Assembly: GCA_046598395.1 (NCBI GenBank)
Contig: JBKJIQ010000003.1
Location: 54,034 to 118,033, forward strand
From: JAENVU01 sp046598395
GTDB lineage: Bacteria; Actinomycetota; Acidimicrobiia; IMCC26256; JAENVU01
DNA: 64,000 bases
Direction of reading: 5' to 3'
This document shows positions 32,013 to 40,792 of this stretch, piece after piece. Made by a program: the position numbers and the translations under genes. A model generated the notes under the pieces. That model searched no databases. It had not been told where the DNA came from and saw only the letters and a list, made by a program, of their open reading frames with translations. Position 1 is the first letter of the stretch, and each line of letters begins with the position of its first letter.

Positions 32013-33262
32013 GCCTGTGTATCACGAACGCCCAGTTCGAAGACGGCGTGGTCGGACTTCGGGCCGAGGCGGGGGTCATCACCGCGTTGGGACCAGATGT
32101 GGTACCCGTCGCGGCCGATGAGGTCCTCGACGCCCACGGACTCGCGCTCACGCCCGGCCTCGTGAACGGTCACGGTCACGCAGCGATGACCCTGCTGCGC
32201 GGCTACGGCGACGACCTTCCCCTCATCGAATGGCTCGAGACCCGTATCTGGCCCGCCGAAGCCCACATGACCCGCGACGACGTGTACTGGGGGACTCGAC
32301 TCGCGTGTCTGGAGATGATCCGTTCGGGTACGACCAACTTCTGGGACATGTATTGGTTCCAGTTCGATATTGCGCGAGCGGTGGTCGACAGCGGGATGCG
32401 CGGCACGGTGAGCCAGGTCTTTCTGAGCTTCGCCGGTGCGCCCGATGACGCGCGCCCCGAGGCGGCAAGCGACGGCCTCGACCGCCTCGCCGAGTTCGGG
32501 CCGCGGGTCACGCCGTGCCTCGGACCGCACGCCATCTACACCGTGGACGAACCGGTACTCCGCCTCATCGCGAACCTCTCCGGCGCGCGGGGTGTGCCGG
32601 TGCAGATCCACCTCTCCGAGACCGAGGGTGAGGTCACCGATTGCATCGCCGCCCACGGGTGTCGGCCGGCCGAATACCTCGACCGTGTGGGCCTGCTCAC
32701 CGAACGCTCGGTGCTCGCACACGGTGTGTGGCTCGATGACGCGGAGCTCGACCTCATCGCACAACGGGGTTGCACCATCGTGACCAATCCCGTGTCGAAC
32801 ATGAAGCTCGCGGTCGGCCGCGCCTTCCCGTACGTGGCAGCGCACCGCGCCGGGATTCCGATCGGCATCGGGACCGACGGTGTGGCGTCGAACAACTCAC
32901 TCGATCTGCTCGCGGAGCTCAAGACCCTTGCCCTCCTACAGAAGCACACCGCGCAGGATCCCAAGGTGCTCCCGGCGGCCGAGGCATGGGCGATCGCGAC
33001 GGGCACCGCCGCGCCGATCCTGGGAGGCACGCCAGTGGCGATCGGTGAACCCGCCGACTTTCTGCTCGTCGATGTGCAGAGCCCGGAGACCATGCCGGCG
33101 CCGCTCATCGATGCGCTCGTCTACTCCGGATCCGGCGCGGTCGTGAAGACCACCGTTGTCGACGGCGTCGTGCTCATGCGTGACCGCCACATCGACGGCG
33201 CCGACGAAGTCCAATCCCATGTGACGGAAATCGCCCACCGCATTCGCACGGCCGCCCCGTGA
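32009..33262 (+). CDS. mtaD: 5'-methylthioadenosine/S-adenosylhomocysteine deaminase-like amidohydrolase
   Basis: 417 residues from GTG 32009, which overlaps the stop of the phosphorylase gene. Metal ligands are His55 and His57 (N-G-H-G-H-A-A-M), the histidine in V-Q-I-H-L-S-E-T, the histidine in V-L-A-H-G-V-W and the aspartate in G-I-G-T-D-G-V-A-S-N. This is the full set for the TrzN/MtaD/SAH deaminase branch of the amidohydrolase superfamily. It should convert methylthioadenosine or SAH to the inosine form with release of ammonia. The gene order suggests a two-step MTA-to-hypoxanthine route with the neighbour. Confidence 0.85.
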   Translation: MSLCITNAQFEDGVVGLRAEAGVITALGPDVVPVAADEVLDAHGLALTPGLVNGHGHAAMTLLRGYGDDLPLIEWLETRIWPAEAHMTRDDVYWGTRLACLEMIRSGTTNFWDMYWFQFDIARAVVDSGMRGTVSQVFLSFAGAPDDARPEAASDGLDRLAEFGPRVTPCLGPHAIYTVDEPVLRLIANLSGARGVPVQIHLSETEGEVTDCIAAHGCRPAEYLDRVGLLTERSVLAHGVWLDDAELDLIAQRGCTIVTNPVSNMKLAVGRAFPYVAAHRAGIPIGIGTDGVASNNSLDLLAELKTLALLQKHTAQDPKVLPAAEAWAIATGTAAPILGGTPVAIGEPADFLLVDVQSPETMPAPLIDALVYSGSGAVVKTTVVDGVVLMRDRHIDGADEVQSHVTEIAHRIRTAAP

Positions 33263-33308
33263 TCCCGTTGACGTTCAGCAACGAATCACCGGAGACGAAA
33301 GGAACCCG

Positions 33309-34004
33309 TTGACCACCACCCCGAGCACCCTTCCCGACCCCACCGCGGCATACGCAGCGCTGCGCGAACGTGTCAGTGAACTCGTTCACACCGCGGAGGA
33401 GGATCAACTCCAAGCGATCGCACCGGCCACTCCCGAGTGGCGGGTGCACGATGTGGTCTCACACATGGTGGGCGTGACCTCCGACGTGCTCGCCGGGCGG
33501 ATGGACGGAGTCACGACCGACGGGTGGACCGCCGCGCAGGTCGATCCGCGCCGTGACCGGTCGACCGAGACGGTCATCGAAGAATGGAATGCGAACGCGG
33601 CAATATTCGAGCCGATGATCCCCGACTTCGGGCCCATCGCGGGTCAGGCCGTGCTCGACGCGAGCACGCACGAGCACGACATCCGCCACGCGCTCGATCG
33701 ACCGGGCGCCCGCGACTCCGACGCGGTGCACATCGGCAGCGCGTGGATCGGTGACCGCATCGGCGAGTTCCATACCCAGGCCGGTCACGGCACGTTGCGC
33801 ATCGAGACCGACCTCTGGACCCGGACCTACGGCGAGGACGACCCCGCGACCACACTGCGAGTTTCCGCTTTCGAACTCATGCGCGCATCTACCGGGCGGC
33901 GGAGTCGGGCCCAGATCGAGGCGTGGGAATGGACCGGGACCCCCCGGCCGGAACTGGTCGTCATGCCGATCTTCGTCCCACTCGCCGAGCCCTTCGACAG
34001 TTAG
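33309..34004 (+). CDS. MDMPI/DinB-like maleylpyruvate isomerase-family protein
   Basis: 231 residues from TTG 33309 behind an AAAGGA ribosome site. The N-terminal four-helix DinB-like part carries P-E-W-R-V-H-D-V-V-S-H-M-V-G, and D-A-S-T-H-E-H-D-I-R-H-A-L carries the other histidines. This is the metal site of TIGR03083 mycothiol-dependent enzymes. The C-terminal part holds a small mixed alpha-beta domain. Function is unknown; mycothiol adduct chemistry is the family expectation. It follows the deaminase by 46 bases and may be in the same operon. Confidence 0.78.
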   Translation: MTTTPSTLPDPTAAYAALRERVSELVHTAEEDQLQAIAPATPEWRVHDVVSHMVGVTSDVLAGRMDGVTTDGWTAAQVDPRRDRSTETVIEEWNANAAIFEPMIPDFGPIAGQAVLDASTHEHDIRHALDRPGARDSDAVHIGSAWIGDRIGEFHTQAGHGTLRIETDLWTRTYGEDDPATTLRVSAFELMRASTGRRSRAQIEAWEWTGTPRPELVVMPIFVPLAEPFDS

Positions 34005-34016
34005 GCCCTTCGAGGA

Positions 34017-34280
34017 TTAGTTCGCCGATTGGTCGCCTTCGGACGCAACGTCGTTGGACGCGAGAATCTCGCGAGCGGCGTCAAGGTCTTCCTCGAAGAC
34101 ACACACGCGGAATCCATCGACCATCGCGTAGTAGGGCGCAGCACCGAACGCGTCGCCGAACTTGCCCATCGCCTGGATGTTCGCGGTCTCGAGAAAGCTG
34201 ATCGCAAGCTGGGCTTCAAATCGGCTCGGGTAGTTCGCGACCTCAACGATCTGGCCATCCGGCCGGGGGGCACGCGTCAC
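34017..34280 (-). CDS. DUF2007-like small signal-transducing-domain protein
   Basis: 87 residues. V-E-V-A-N-Y-P-S-R-F-E-A-Q-L-A-I-S-F-L-E-T-A-N-I-Q-A and the ending F-E-E-D-L-D-A-A-R-E-I-L match the alpha-beta pattern of DUF2007 (putative prokaryotic signal transducing protein). Members are small cytoplasmic proteins of unknown function. It is convergent with the MDMPI gene and divergent from the MFS gene (50 bases). Confidence 0.7.
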   Translation of the reverse strand: MTRAPRPDGQIVEVANYPSRFEAQLAISFLETANIQAMGKFGDAFGAAPYYAMVDGFRVCVFEEDLDAAREILASNDVASEGDQSAN

Positions 34281-34330
34281 ATACCCAACGTACTGCCTCG
34301 GCGTTCGCGCAAGATACGGTGCGCTCTCCG

Positions 34331-35596
34331 ATGACGTCCCCGTTCGCGCCGTTCAAACACCGAGTCTTCGCCGCCTTCTGGACCGGCGCGTTCATATCGA
34401 ATATCGGGACGTGGATGGAGACCATGGGCATCGGGATCTACGTCACTTCGGCGACCAACAGGTCAGCCTGGACCGGGTTGGTTGCCGCCGCGGGCTTTCT
34501 CCCTGGCGCGATTTTGGGACCGGTTGGCGGCGCACTGGCCGACCGCCTCCCGCGCAAGACGTTGCTGATCACCACGACGTCGATCCAGACGGCGCTCGCC
34601 ACCCTGCTGACAGTCCTCGCTGCGACCGGATCGCCCAGCCCCGGGCTCGTCACCCTGATCGTCTTTGCGAGCGGGTGCGCCCAAGCAATTGGGTTCCCCA
34701 CCTATCAATCGCTGCTCCCCGATCTCGTGCCGCCGGAGGATCTCGTGGGTGCGGTCGCGCTTTCGACCGCACAGTGGAATCTCGGACGTGTCGTCGGACC
34801 CGCACTCGCGGTCATCGTCATCGGCGTCGGTGGGTACGCGTGGGCCTTCGGCATCAACGCCTTCAGCTTCCTCGCGGTCATTGCGGCGATCATGCTGCTG
34901 AAGCTTCCGCCGCCACGACCCCACCACGGTCAAACCATTCGCGCCGCGATCGGCCAGGGAATCGGGTACGTACGCCGCGATCCTGGGCTCCGGGTCGTGA
35001 TGGGATACATGTTCATCAACACGTTCCTCGCTGCTCCGTTCATCGCGCTCGTACCGGCTATGAGCCTCATCGTGCTCGAAGCCGGAAAGACCGGCACCGG
35101 AGTTCTCATTACCGCGCAGGGTGTCGGCGCAGTGGTGATGGCGCTCGGCCTCGCCAACCTCGCGCTTCGCTTTGGCAGCCGACGCGTCATGCTCACCGCG
35201 CTCTGGGTACTCCCACCCGCGATCGCGATCTACGCGGTGATGCCCACCCTTACGCTCTCCGCGATCGCCCTCTTCTTCGTGGGTCTGATTTACTTCGGCG
35301 CCCTGTCGAGCTTCATGAGCATCGCCCAAGTCCGCGCGCCGGCTGAGATCCGCGGCCGAGTCGTGAGCTTGCTCGCAGTGGTCCTCGGCTCACTCTTCCC
35401 GCTGGGTGCGGTGTTGCAAGGCGCGATCGCGGACGAAGTCGGGCTTCGGGAGACGACCGTCGGTTCCGCGGTACTCATGCTGCTCGCGCTCATCGTCATG
35501 AAGCTCAGGAGTCCGCGCTTCGCCGACGCCCTCGACCTTCCACCGACCCCGGTTGCAGTACCGTCGCCCACTTCATCCGAGCAAGGAGACCCCTGA
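34331..35596 (+). CDS. MFS transporter (EntS/DUF894-like)
   Basis: 421 residues from ATG 34331 (M-T-S-P-F-A-P-F-K-H-R-V-F-A-A-F-W). Twelve hydrophobic segments are visible. The A-motif-like loop G-G-A-L-A-D-R-L-P-R-K lies between helices 2 and 3, and F-W-T-G-A-F-I-S-N-I-G-T-W-M-E is typical of the enterobactin exporter/DUF894 branch. It probably exports a small organic molecule by proton exchange. Its TGA shares its last base with the ATG of the crotonase gene, so the two are coupled. Confidence 0.88.
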   Translation: MTSPFAPFKHRVFAAFWTGAFISNIGTWMETMGIGIYVTSATNRSAWTGLVAAAGFLPGAILGPVGGALADRLPRKTLLITTTSIQTALATLLTVLAATGSPSPGLVTLIVFASGCAQAIGFPTYQSLLPDLVPPEDLVGAVALSTAQWNLGRVVGPALAVIVIGVGGYAWAFGINAFSFLAVIAAIMLLKLPPPRPHHGQTIRAAIGQGIGYVRRDPGLRVVMGYMFINTFLAAPFIALVPAMSLIVLEAGKTGTGVLITAQGVGAVVMALGLANLALRFGSRRVMLTALWVLPPAIAIYAVMPTLTLSAIALFFVGLIYFGALSSFMSIAQVRAPAEIRGRVVSLLAVVLGSLFPLGAVLQGAIADEVGLRETTVGSAVLMLLALIVMKLRSPRFADALDLPPTPVAVPSPTSSEQGDP

Positions 35597-36363
35597 TGGC
35601 CGCAGTCGAAACCGAACGTCGCGATCGAGTTGGCATCATTCGACTCAACCGGCCCGAGGCCCGCAACGCCGTCAACGGCGATCTGGCCAACGGCATCGAG
35701 GCCGGGCTCGACGAGTTCGAGGCCGACTCCACCATCCAAGCCGTGGTGCTCACCGGTAACGGACCGGTGTTCTGCGCCGGCGCCGACCTCAAGCTCGTCG
35801 CGGTGGGCAAGGGCGCCGAGATGGCGACGGCGCGCGGAAACTTCGCGGGCATTGTGCGGCGTGATTACTCCAAGCCCCTCATCGCCGCCGTGAACGGGCC
35901 GGCATTGGCGGGCGGATTCGAGATCATGCTCGCATGCGATCTCGTGGTGGCGGCAGAAGATTCGCGGTTCGGTCTTCCCGAAGTGAAGCGCGGCCTCTTC
36001 GCCGCGGCGGGTGCGTTGGTCCGGCTTCCCAACCGGGTGCCGCTGGCCCTGGCTACGGAGATGGCGATCACCGGCGATCCCATCGACGCTCCGCGCGCAC
36101 TCCAGCTTGGTCTGGTCAATCGCGTGGTGCCCGCCGACCAAGTGTTGGACGAGGCGCTCGCCCTCGCGGCCCGCATCGCCGCCAACGGACCCCTCGCGGT
36201 CAAGAACACCTTACGGATGGTGAGAGAAGCCGGCGACCTCGGTGAAGACGCGGCATGGACGCGCAACTTCGAACTCGCCATGGAGGTGTTCGCCTCCAAG
36301 GACTCCATCGAAGGCGCCACCGCGTTCGCAGAAAAGCGCGAGCCGAAATGGACCGGCACCTGA
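35596..36363 (+). CDS. enoyl-CoA hydratase/isomerase (crotonase) family protein
   Basis: 255 residues. Crotonase signatures are R-L-N-R-P-E-A-R-N-A-V-N, the oxyanion-hole segments F-C-A-G-A-D-L-K and A-V-N-G-P-A-L-A-G-G-F-E, and D-S-R-F-G-L-P-E-V-K-R-G. The first catalytic glutamate position is in G-F-E-I-M-L-A-C-D, and Glu is present in L-P-E-V. It probably hydrates an enoyl-CoA, but isomerase or dehalogenase activity is possible. Translationally coupled to the upstream MFS gene. Confidence 0.9.
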   Translation: MAAVETERRDRVGIIRLNRPEARNAVNGDLANGIEAGLDEFEADSTIQAVVLTGNGPVFCAGADLKLVAVGKGAEMATARGNFAGIVRRDYSKPLIAAVNGPALAGGFEIMLACDLVVAAEDSRFGLPEVKRGLFAAAGALVRLPNRVPLALATEMAITGDPIDAPRALQLGLVNRVVPADQVLDEALALAARIAANGPLAVKNTLRMVREAGDLGEDAAWTRNFELAMEVFASKDSIEGATAFAEKREPKWTGT

Positions 36364-36440
36364 GTCGGGCCCAGCAGCCGAGCCGCCGCCGGACGCGAGC
36401 CCAACCCAGCGCGGCCGGGTAGGTCCCGTGGCCCGGACCG

Positions 36441-36850
36441 CTAAGGAATGAGTTCGAAGGCGGTGCAATGCAAGGGGCGCACGACCGTGAAGTCACGGTG
36501 GTTCAAGGTCCCAAGCGTCATCACGTTCAACCGCTCCGCGACCGCGACGATCGTTGCGTCGACGAATCCGAGTCCCAGCGTCTCGTAGGTCTCGATCAAC
36601 GACGCTGAGCGTTCCCAGTCCGGGGCGACGGGGTCACAACGGTCAACTCGCCAACCGTAATCAGACGCACGAATGCTGCTTCCGAACGCGGTCCGAGGTT
36701 TCGTTCGATCTGCCACGCGGTCTCGGCCACGACAAGTGACACAACGTGCAGGTTTCCTCGATGCTCCGCGAGCACTTCGGCGCAGCGTCGATGATCGCGG
36801 TCGGTGCTGTCTGCGGCGGCGAGCAACACGCCGGTATCGACCAGAAGCAA
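36441..36850 (-). pseudogene. PIN-domain toxin (VapC) with a frameshift
   Basis: Read leftwards from ATG 36850, the protein begins L-L-V-D-T-G-V-L-L-A-A-A-D like the intact VapC at 60306-60710, but the frame is lost after about residue 72 (L-T-V-V-T-P-S-P). The rest continues in another frame as E-R-S-A-S-L-I-E-T-Y-E-T-L-G-L-G-F-V-D-A-T and N-H-R-D-F-T-V-V-R-P, collinear with the paralogue to its last residue (E-L-I-P). A one-base change near 36620-36640 explains it. Either the toxin is dead while the antitoxin survives, or this is a base-call error. Confidence 0.8.
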
Positions 36851-36886
36851 GGTCGTTTAGAAGTCGCGGGCGGCCATACCCGAGGT

Positions 36887-37096
36887 CTACTCCGCTCGGA
36901 TCTCACGATGTCGTCGGCCAAGATCGCCGCGTCCGGACGCGCCAGACCCGATGAACGCGGCGAGCGGATCGTCAGTCTCTGCAGGGAGCTGCGCAGCGAA
37001 CTCAGCGATCACGGTGTCGATCTTGACGCCACGGCGGGCGGCTTCGGCTTCGATGCGGGCAAGCAGCTCGGCATCGAGTTCGACGGTCACAGACAT
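36887..37096 (-). CDS. VapB-like antitoxin, partner of the frameshifted toxin
   Basis: 69 residues from ATG 37096. S-V-T-V-E-L-D-A-E-L-L-A-R-I-E-A-E-A-A-R-R-G-V-K-I-D and T-V-I-A-E-F-A-A-Q-L-P give a ribbon-helix-helix-like N-terminus. It is closely related to the antitoxin at 60718-60954, differing mainly in the C-terminal tail that normally contacts the toxin. The toxin frame starts 36 bases after its stop. It should repress its own promoter. Confidence 0.75.
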   Translation of the reverse strand: MSVTVELDAELLARIEAEAARRGVKIDTVIAEFAAQLPAETDDPLAAFIGSGASGRGDLGRRHREIRAE

Positions 37097-37211
37097 GTCC
37101 CAAGTGTAGGACCCGTCCGCGGCCATCGGGGCCGTCACGGGGCCCGGCGGGCGCAGACAACTTCGCGTATGGCCTAAGCGGTTCTCACGAATACGCGATT
37201 TCAGAACGCGG

Positions 37212-38159
37212 TTACGCGAGGTCCTCGTGAGCTGAGGTCACGAAATCGACCATGGCGCGCGCGGCGAACGCGGCACCGATCATGGCCGCCGCACCAACCC
37301 CACCGACGACCCGTGCCGCGGTTTCGTTCAGGAACGCGGCGGGATAAATCATCAGGCCGCACAGTGTTGCGAACAACCACAACGCCCACCAGCGGCGAAT
37401 GACCGATCGCCGCGCGTCGTCGGCCGGCACCATGTCGAGCGCAGCTTGGTAGGGCCACCAGAGGTTGAGGACCGGAATGATGAACGACAAGGTTGAGAGC
37501 ACCGGACCGCGCCGGGCCGGAAGGCGCGACCACCCGGTGGTCGCCGCTCGGTAGAACCAGAGCAAGAACAACACTGCAACGCTCACGCCGATCAGGAATG
37601 CCAACTGACCGATGTTCCCGGCGGTGCTCACCGGCGGCGAAGTCACGCGAGGATTCGGACCGGTGAGTTCGTCCCAATGCGCGACGAACCACTTCGATTG
37701 CTCAGCCCCGGCGATGAGGCCCGCAGCTTGCGCAAGTCCGCCGAAGATCAGTGCCGGGCGAACCCAGCGGGCCAATGCGCGCTCACCTTCGAGATCAATC
37801 GTGCCGGTGCGAGGTGTGGGCGGCCCGCTGATATGGCCGGTCCACGTGGCGCCATCCCACCAGCGCAGGGCGGCCAGTCCCCAGGGATCGGGATGCCAAC
37901 CGGCCGGGATCGTCGGCGGTTCGCCTACCTCCACGCCACCACCGTCGGACTGGCCGACCGGTCCAGGGGGCGCGGGCGGCGCGGCTCCCGGCTCCGGCGA
38001 GGACGCGTAGACCTCGACGGCATCGGTCGAACCGACCACGCGCGTCTGGCGGTTCCAGGCCGCGCCATCGAAATGTCGTTCGTCGTCAGTTCCCCATGGA
38101 TCCGGGTACCAACCCGCATCGCGCGTGCCTTCGGCCACTCCAACTCCCTCTCGTTGCAT
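37212..38159 (-). CDS. DUF2510/DUF4328 membrane protein
   Basis: 315 residues from ATG 38159. Two DUF2510 tryptophan motifs occur in the N-terminal third: G-W-Y-P-D-P-W-G-T with R-H-F-D-G-A-A-W, and G-W-H-P-D-P-W-G-L with R-W-W-D-G-A-T-W-T-G-H. A Pro/Gly-rich linker joins them. About six hydrophobic segments follow, including W-F-Y-R-A-A-T-T-G-W-S and P-V-L-N-L-W-W-P-Y-Q-A, the DUF4328 signature. DUF2510 is almost confined to actinobacteria; function is unknown, perhaps envelope-related. Divergent from the PLP enzyme gene. Confidence 0.85.
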   Translation of the reverse strand: MQREGVGVAEGTRDAGWYPDPWGTDDERHFDGAAWNRQTRVVGSTDAVEVYASSPEPGAAPPAPPGPVGQSDGGGVEVGEPPTIPAGWHPDPWGLAALRWWDGATWTGHISGPPTPRTGTIDLEGERALARWVRPALIFGGLAQAAGLIAGAEQSKWFVAHWDELTGPNPRVTSPPVSTAGNIGQLAFLIGVSVAVLFLLWFYRAATTGWSRLPARRGPVLSTLSFIIPVLNLWWPYQAALDMVPADDARRSVIRRWWALWLFATLCGLMIYPAAFLNETAARVVGGVGAAAMIGAAFAARAMVDFVTSAHEDLA

Positions 38160-38223
38160 GTCATGCTCGCGCACATGCACCCGTGCGCAGCACCTGGACC
38201 AAACCACAACCCGCACAGCCCTC

Positions 38224-39228
38224 ATGTTCCTCGCTGATCTGTCGACGCCGGCCCTCGTGGTCGACGGTCACATGCTCGACCGAAACCTTGCGGTGATGGC
38301 CGCAGCGCTCCCGGGCGCTCGGTGCCGGCCGCACGTGAAGGCCCACAAGACCACCGCGCTGGCGCAGCGTCAGGCCGCGGTTGGCCATCTCGGGTTCACC
38401 GCCGCGACCCCTCGCGAAGTGCTCGGCCTCGCCGCGGCAGGTCTGGGCCACGATCTCCTCCTCGCCAACGAGACGCTCGACGCGCACCGCATCCGGGCCA
38501 TGGCGGAATGTGATGGGCGAGTGACCGTTGCCGTCGACTCGATCGAGACCATCGATGCCGCCGCCGCGCACGGAATCAACGAGGTCGTGATCGACGTGAA
38601 CGTCGGGCTGCCGCGGTGCGGTTGTGCACCGGAGGACGCGGGAGCCCTGGCCGATCACGCGCGCGTCCGGCGCCTCGAAGTGCGTGGCGTCATGGGATAC
38701 GAAGGCCACGTGTACCTCCACGAGGATCGCGACGCACGCGCAGCCGCCACCAACGCTGCGATGAAACTGCTCCTCGGCGCGCACGCCGCGGTGGGCGGCG
38801 ACATCGTTTCCGCGGGCGCCACCGGCACGTACGACCTCAACACCGCGGCGACCGAGATTCAAGCCGGATCGTACGCACTCATGGACACCACGTTCGCGCC
38901 GATGATTCCCGCCTTCGCCCCCGCGCTGTGGATCGAGGCCACGGTCATCAGCGTGTCGGCCAAGTTCGCGGTCGCAGACTGCGGGCTGAAGTCGCTCGGC
39001 ATGGATCACGGCAACCCGTCGATCCATGACGCGAAGACCCTTTTCGTGTCCGACGAGCACGTGACGTTCCAACCCGACCACGCGGCGCGCGTCGGTGACC
39101 ACATCCGAGTGTGGCCTGCGCACGTGGACCCGACGGTCGCCTATCACGAGCGGATGTACGTAGTGAACGACGCTTTGGATGCTCCCGAGGTCGTCGACGT
39201 CTGGAACGTCGACCTTCGCGGCTGGTGA
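38224..39228 (+). CDS. D-threonine aldolase/D-serine dehydratase-like PLP enzyme
   Basis: 334 residues from ATG 38224 (M-F-L-A-D-L-S-T-P-A-L-V-V-D). It has an alanine-racemase-type barrel with the Schiff-base lysine in R-P-H-V-K-A-H-K (Lys39). T-G-T-Y-D forms the PLP-phosphate site. The C-terminal domain carries A-H-V-D-P-T-V with His300 and Asp302, the divalent-metal pair of D-threonine aldolase rather than the His-Cys zinc pair of D-serine dehydratase. It should cleave D-3-hydroxy amino acids to glycine and an aldehyde. It is 56 bases upstream of the first amidase and probably works with it. Confidence 0.83.
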   Translation: MFLADLSTPALVVDGHMLDRNLAVMAAALPGARCRPHVKAHKTTALAQRQAAVGHLGFTAATPREVLGLAAAGLGHDLLLANETLDAHRIRAMAECDGRVTVAVDSIETIDAAAAHGINEVVIDVNVGLPRCGCAPEDAGALADHARVRRLEVRGVMGYEGHVYLHEDRDARAAATNAAMKLLLGAHAAVGGDIVSAGATGTYDLNTAATEIQAGSYALMDTTFAPMIPAFAPALWIEATVISVSAKFAVADCGLKSLGMDHGNPSIHDAKTLFVSDEHVTFQPDHAARVGDHIRVWPAHVDPTVAYHERMYVVNDALDAPEVVDVWNVDLRGW

Positions 39229-39284
39229 ATCGCCGCGAAGCAGCAGCCCGAGCACGTTGCACCAGGGTCGCCTAGTTTGGCCGG

Positions 39285-40742
39285 ATGGCGGAACCCTTCA
39301 CTGATGCCGTCGCGCTCGCAGACCTCGTTCGGCGCGGCGACGCATCACCCATCGAACTGGTCGACGCTTCGATCGCGCGGATCGAGGCTCTGAACCCTGC
39401 GCTGAATGCAGTCATCCGGGAGCGCTTTGATCAGGCCCGCATCGAAGCCGCGGCCGCGCCGTCAGATGGGCCGTTCCGTGGCGTGCCCATCCTGTTCAAG
39501 GACCTCGGCTGCGAAGTGGCCGGCGAGCCATTGCACGAGGGAATGCAATACCTCAAGGATGCCGATTACCGACCCGCCCGCACCGATGTCCTGGCGCAAC
39601 GGTTCATCGACGCCGGCTTCATCTGCCTCGGTCGCACCAACACACCGGAGATCGGCCTCCTTCCCACGACCGAGCCCGATGCGTACGGCGCTACCCACAA
39701 CCCATGGCAGAACAAGTACACCTCCGGCGGATCAAGCGGTGGATCAGCCGCCGCAGTGGCGAGCGGAATGGTCGCGGTAGCGCACGCCAACGACGGTGGC
39801 GGGTCGATCCGCATTCCGGCATCCGCGTGCGGACTCGTGGGGCTGAAGCCCACGCGCGGCCGGGTGCCGATCAGTGGAATCGGGAACGAGATCTCGAGCT
39901 TCTTGATCGCCGAAGGCGTGGTCACTCGGACCGTGCGCGACACCGCGGCGATACTCGACGCTCTCAGCGCGGCGCGGCCGGGAGCACCGACTCAGCCTGC
40001 ACAGCCAATTCGCGCCTACCGCGATGAGGTTGGCCGCGATCCAGGATCGTTGCGAATCGGGATGCTGACCCATGATCCGATCGACATCGCCAATACGCAC
40101 CCAGAGTGCGTGGACGCCGTCGAATCCACCGCGCGCGTGCTCGAGGGTCTGGGGCATCACGTGGAGCCTTCGTTCCCCGAAGAATGGTCCCAGTCCGAAG
40201 CGATGCGCCGATTCACCGCGGTGTGGGCTGCCGATTGCGCGTACAGCCTCGACCATTGGGCGGCCGAGGTTGGTCGACCGGTCACCGAGGACGACGTTGA
40301 ACCGCTCACCTGGACGTTGGCCCAGATAGGGAACCGGGTCACCGGTCCGAAGTTCATCGCGACGATCGCGGAGGCGCTGGCGGGATCGGCGCGGGCGGCC
40401 ATCTGGTGGCGCGATCCTGACCATCCACCCCAGTCCGGATTCGATCTCCTGCTGACTCCAACGTTGGGTGAGCCACCCGTCCCCCACGGAACATTCCCCT
40501 CCACGCGTGAACGACCCCTCGACGGGTTCGGGCGCGCGGGCACCTTCGTCCCGTTCACCACCCAAGCCAACGTGTCCGGTCAACCGGCAATCTCGCTTCC
40601 GATGCATTGGACTCCGGGCGGCCTGCCCGTGGGGATCCAACTCGTCGCGGCGTTCGGCCGAGAAGACCTGCTCATCCAAGTGGCCGCTCAGCTCGAAAGC
40701 GCAGCACCGTGGGTCGACCGGACCCCGCCGATCCACGCCTAA
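39285..40742 (+). CDS. amidase (amidase-signature family), first of three
   Basis: 485 residues. The Ser-cisSer-Lys triad of amidase-signature enzymes is intact: Lys72 in L-F-K-D-L, Ser150 in G-G-S-S-G-G-S and Ser174 in D-G-G-G-S-I-R-I-P. The C-terminus has the G-Q-P-A-I-S-L-P strand. It hydrolyses an amide or aryl-acyl amide in the cytoplasm. It is the most divergent of the three adjacent paralogues. The substrate is unknown; the GatA role is unlikely because no gatC or gatB is nearby. Confidence 0.93.
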   Translation: MAEPFTDAVALADLVRRGDASPIELVDASIARIEALNPALNAVIRERFDQARIEAAAAPSDGPFRGVPILFKDLGCEVAGEPLHEGMQYLKDADYRPARTDVLAQRFIDAGFICLGRTNTPEIGLLPTTEPDAYGATHNPWQNKYTSGGSSGGSAAAVASGMVAVAHANDGGGSIRIPASACGLVGLKPTRGRVPISGIGNEISSFLIAEGVVTRTVRDTAAILDALSAARPGAPTQPAQPIRAYRDEVGRDPGSLRIGMLTHDPIDIANTHPECVDAVESTARVLEGLGHHVEPSFPEEWSQSEAMRRFTAVWAADCAYSLDHWAAEVGRPVTEDDVEPLTWTLAQIGNRVTGPKFIATIAEALAGSARAAIWWRDPDHPPQSGFDLLLTPTLGEPPVPHGTFPSTRERPLDGFGRAGTFVPFTTQANVSGQPAISLPMHWTPGGLPVGIQLVAAFGREDLLIQVAAQLESAAPWVDRTPPIHA

Positions 40743-40792
40743 GTGCCACTCCCAGATCGCATCCCAGGATCTCGTTCGAACCCGGAGGCCTT

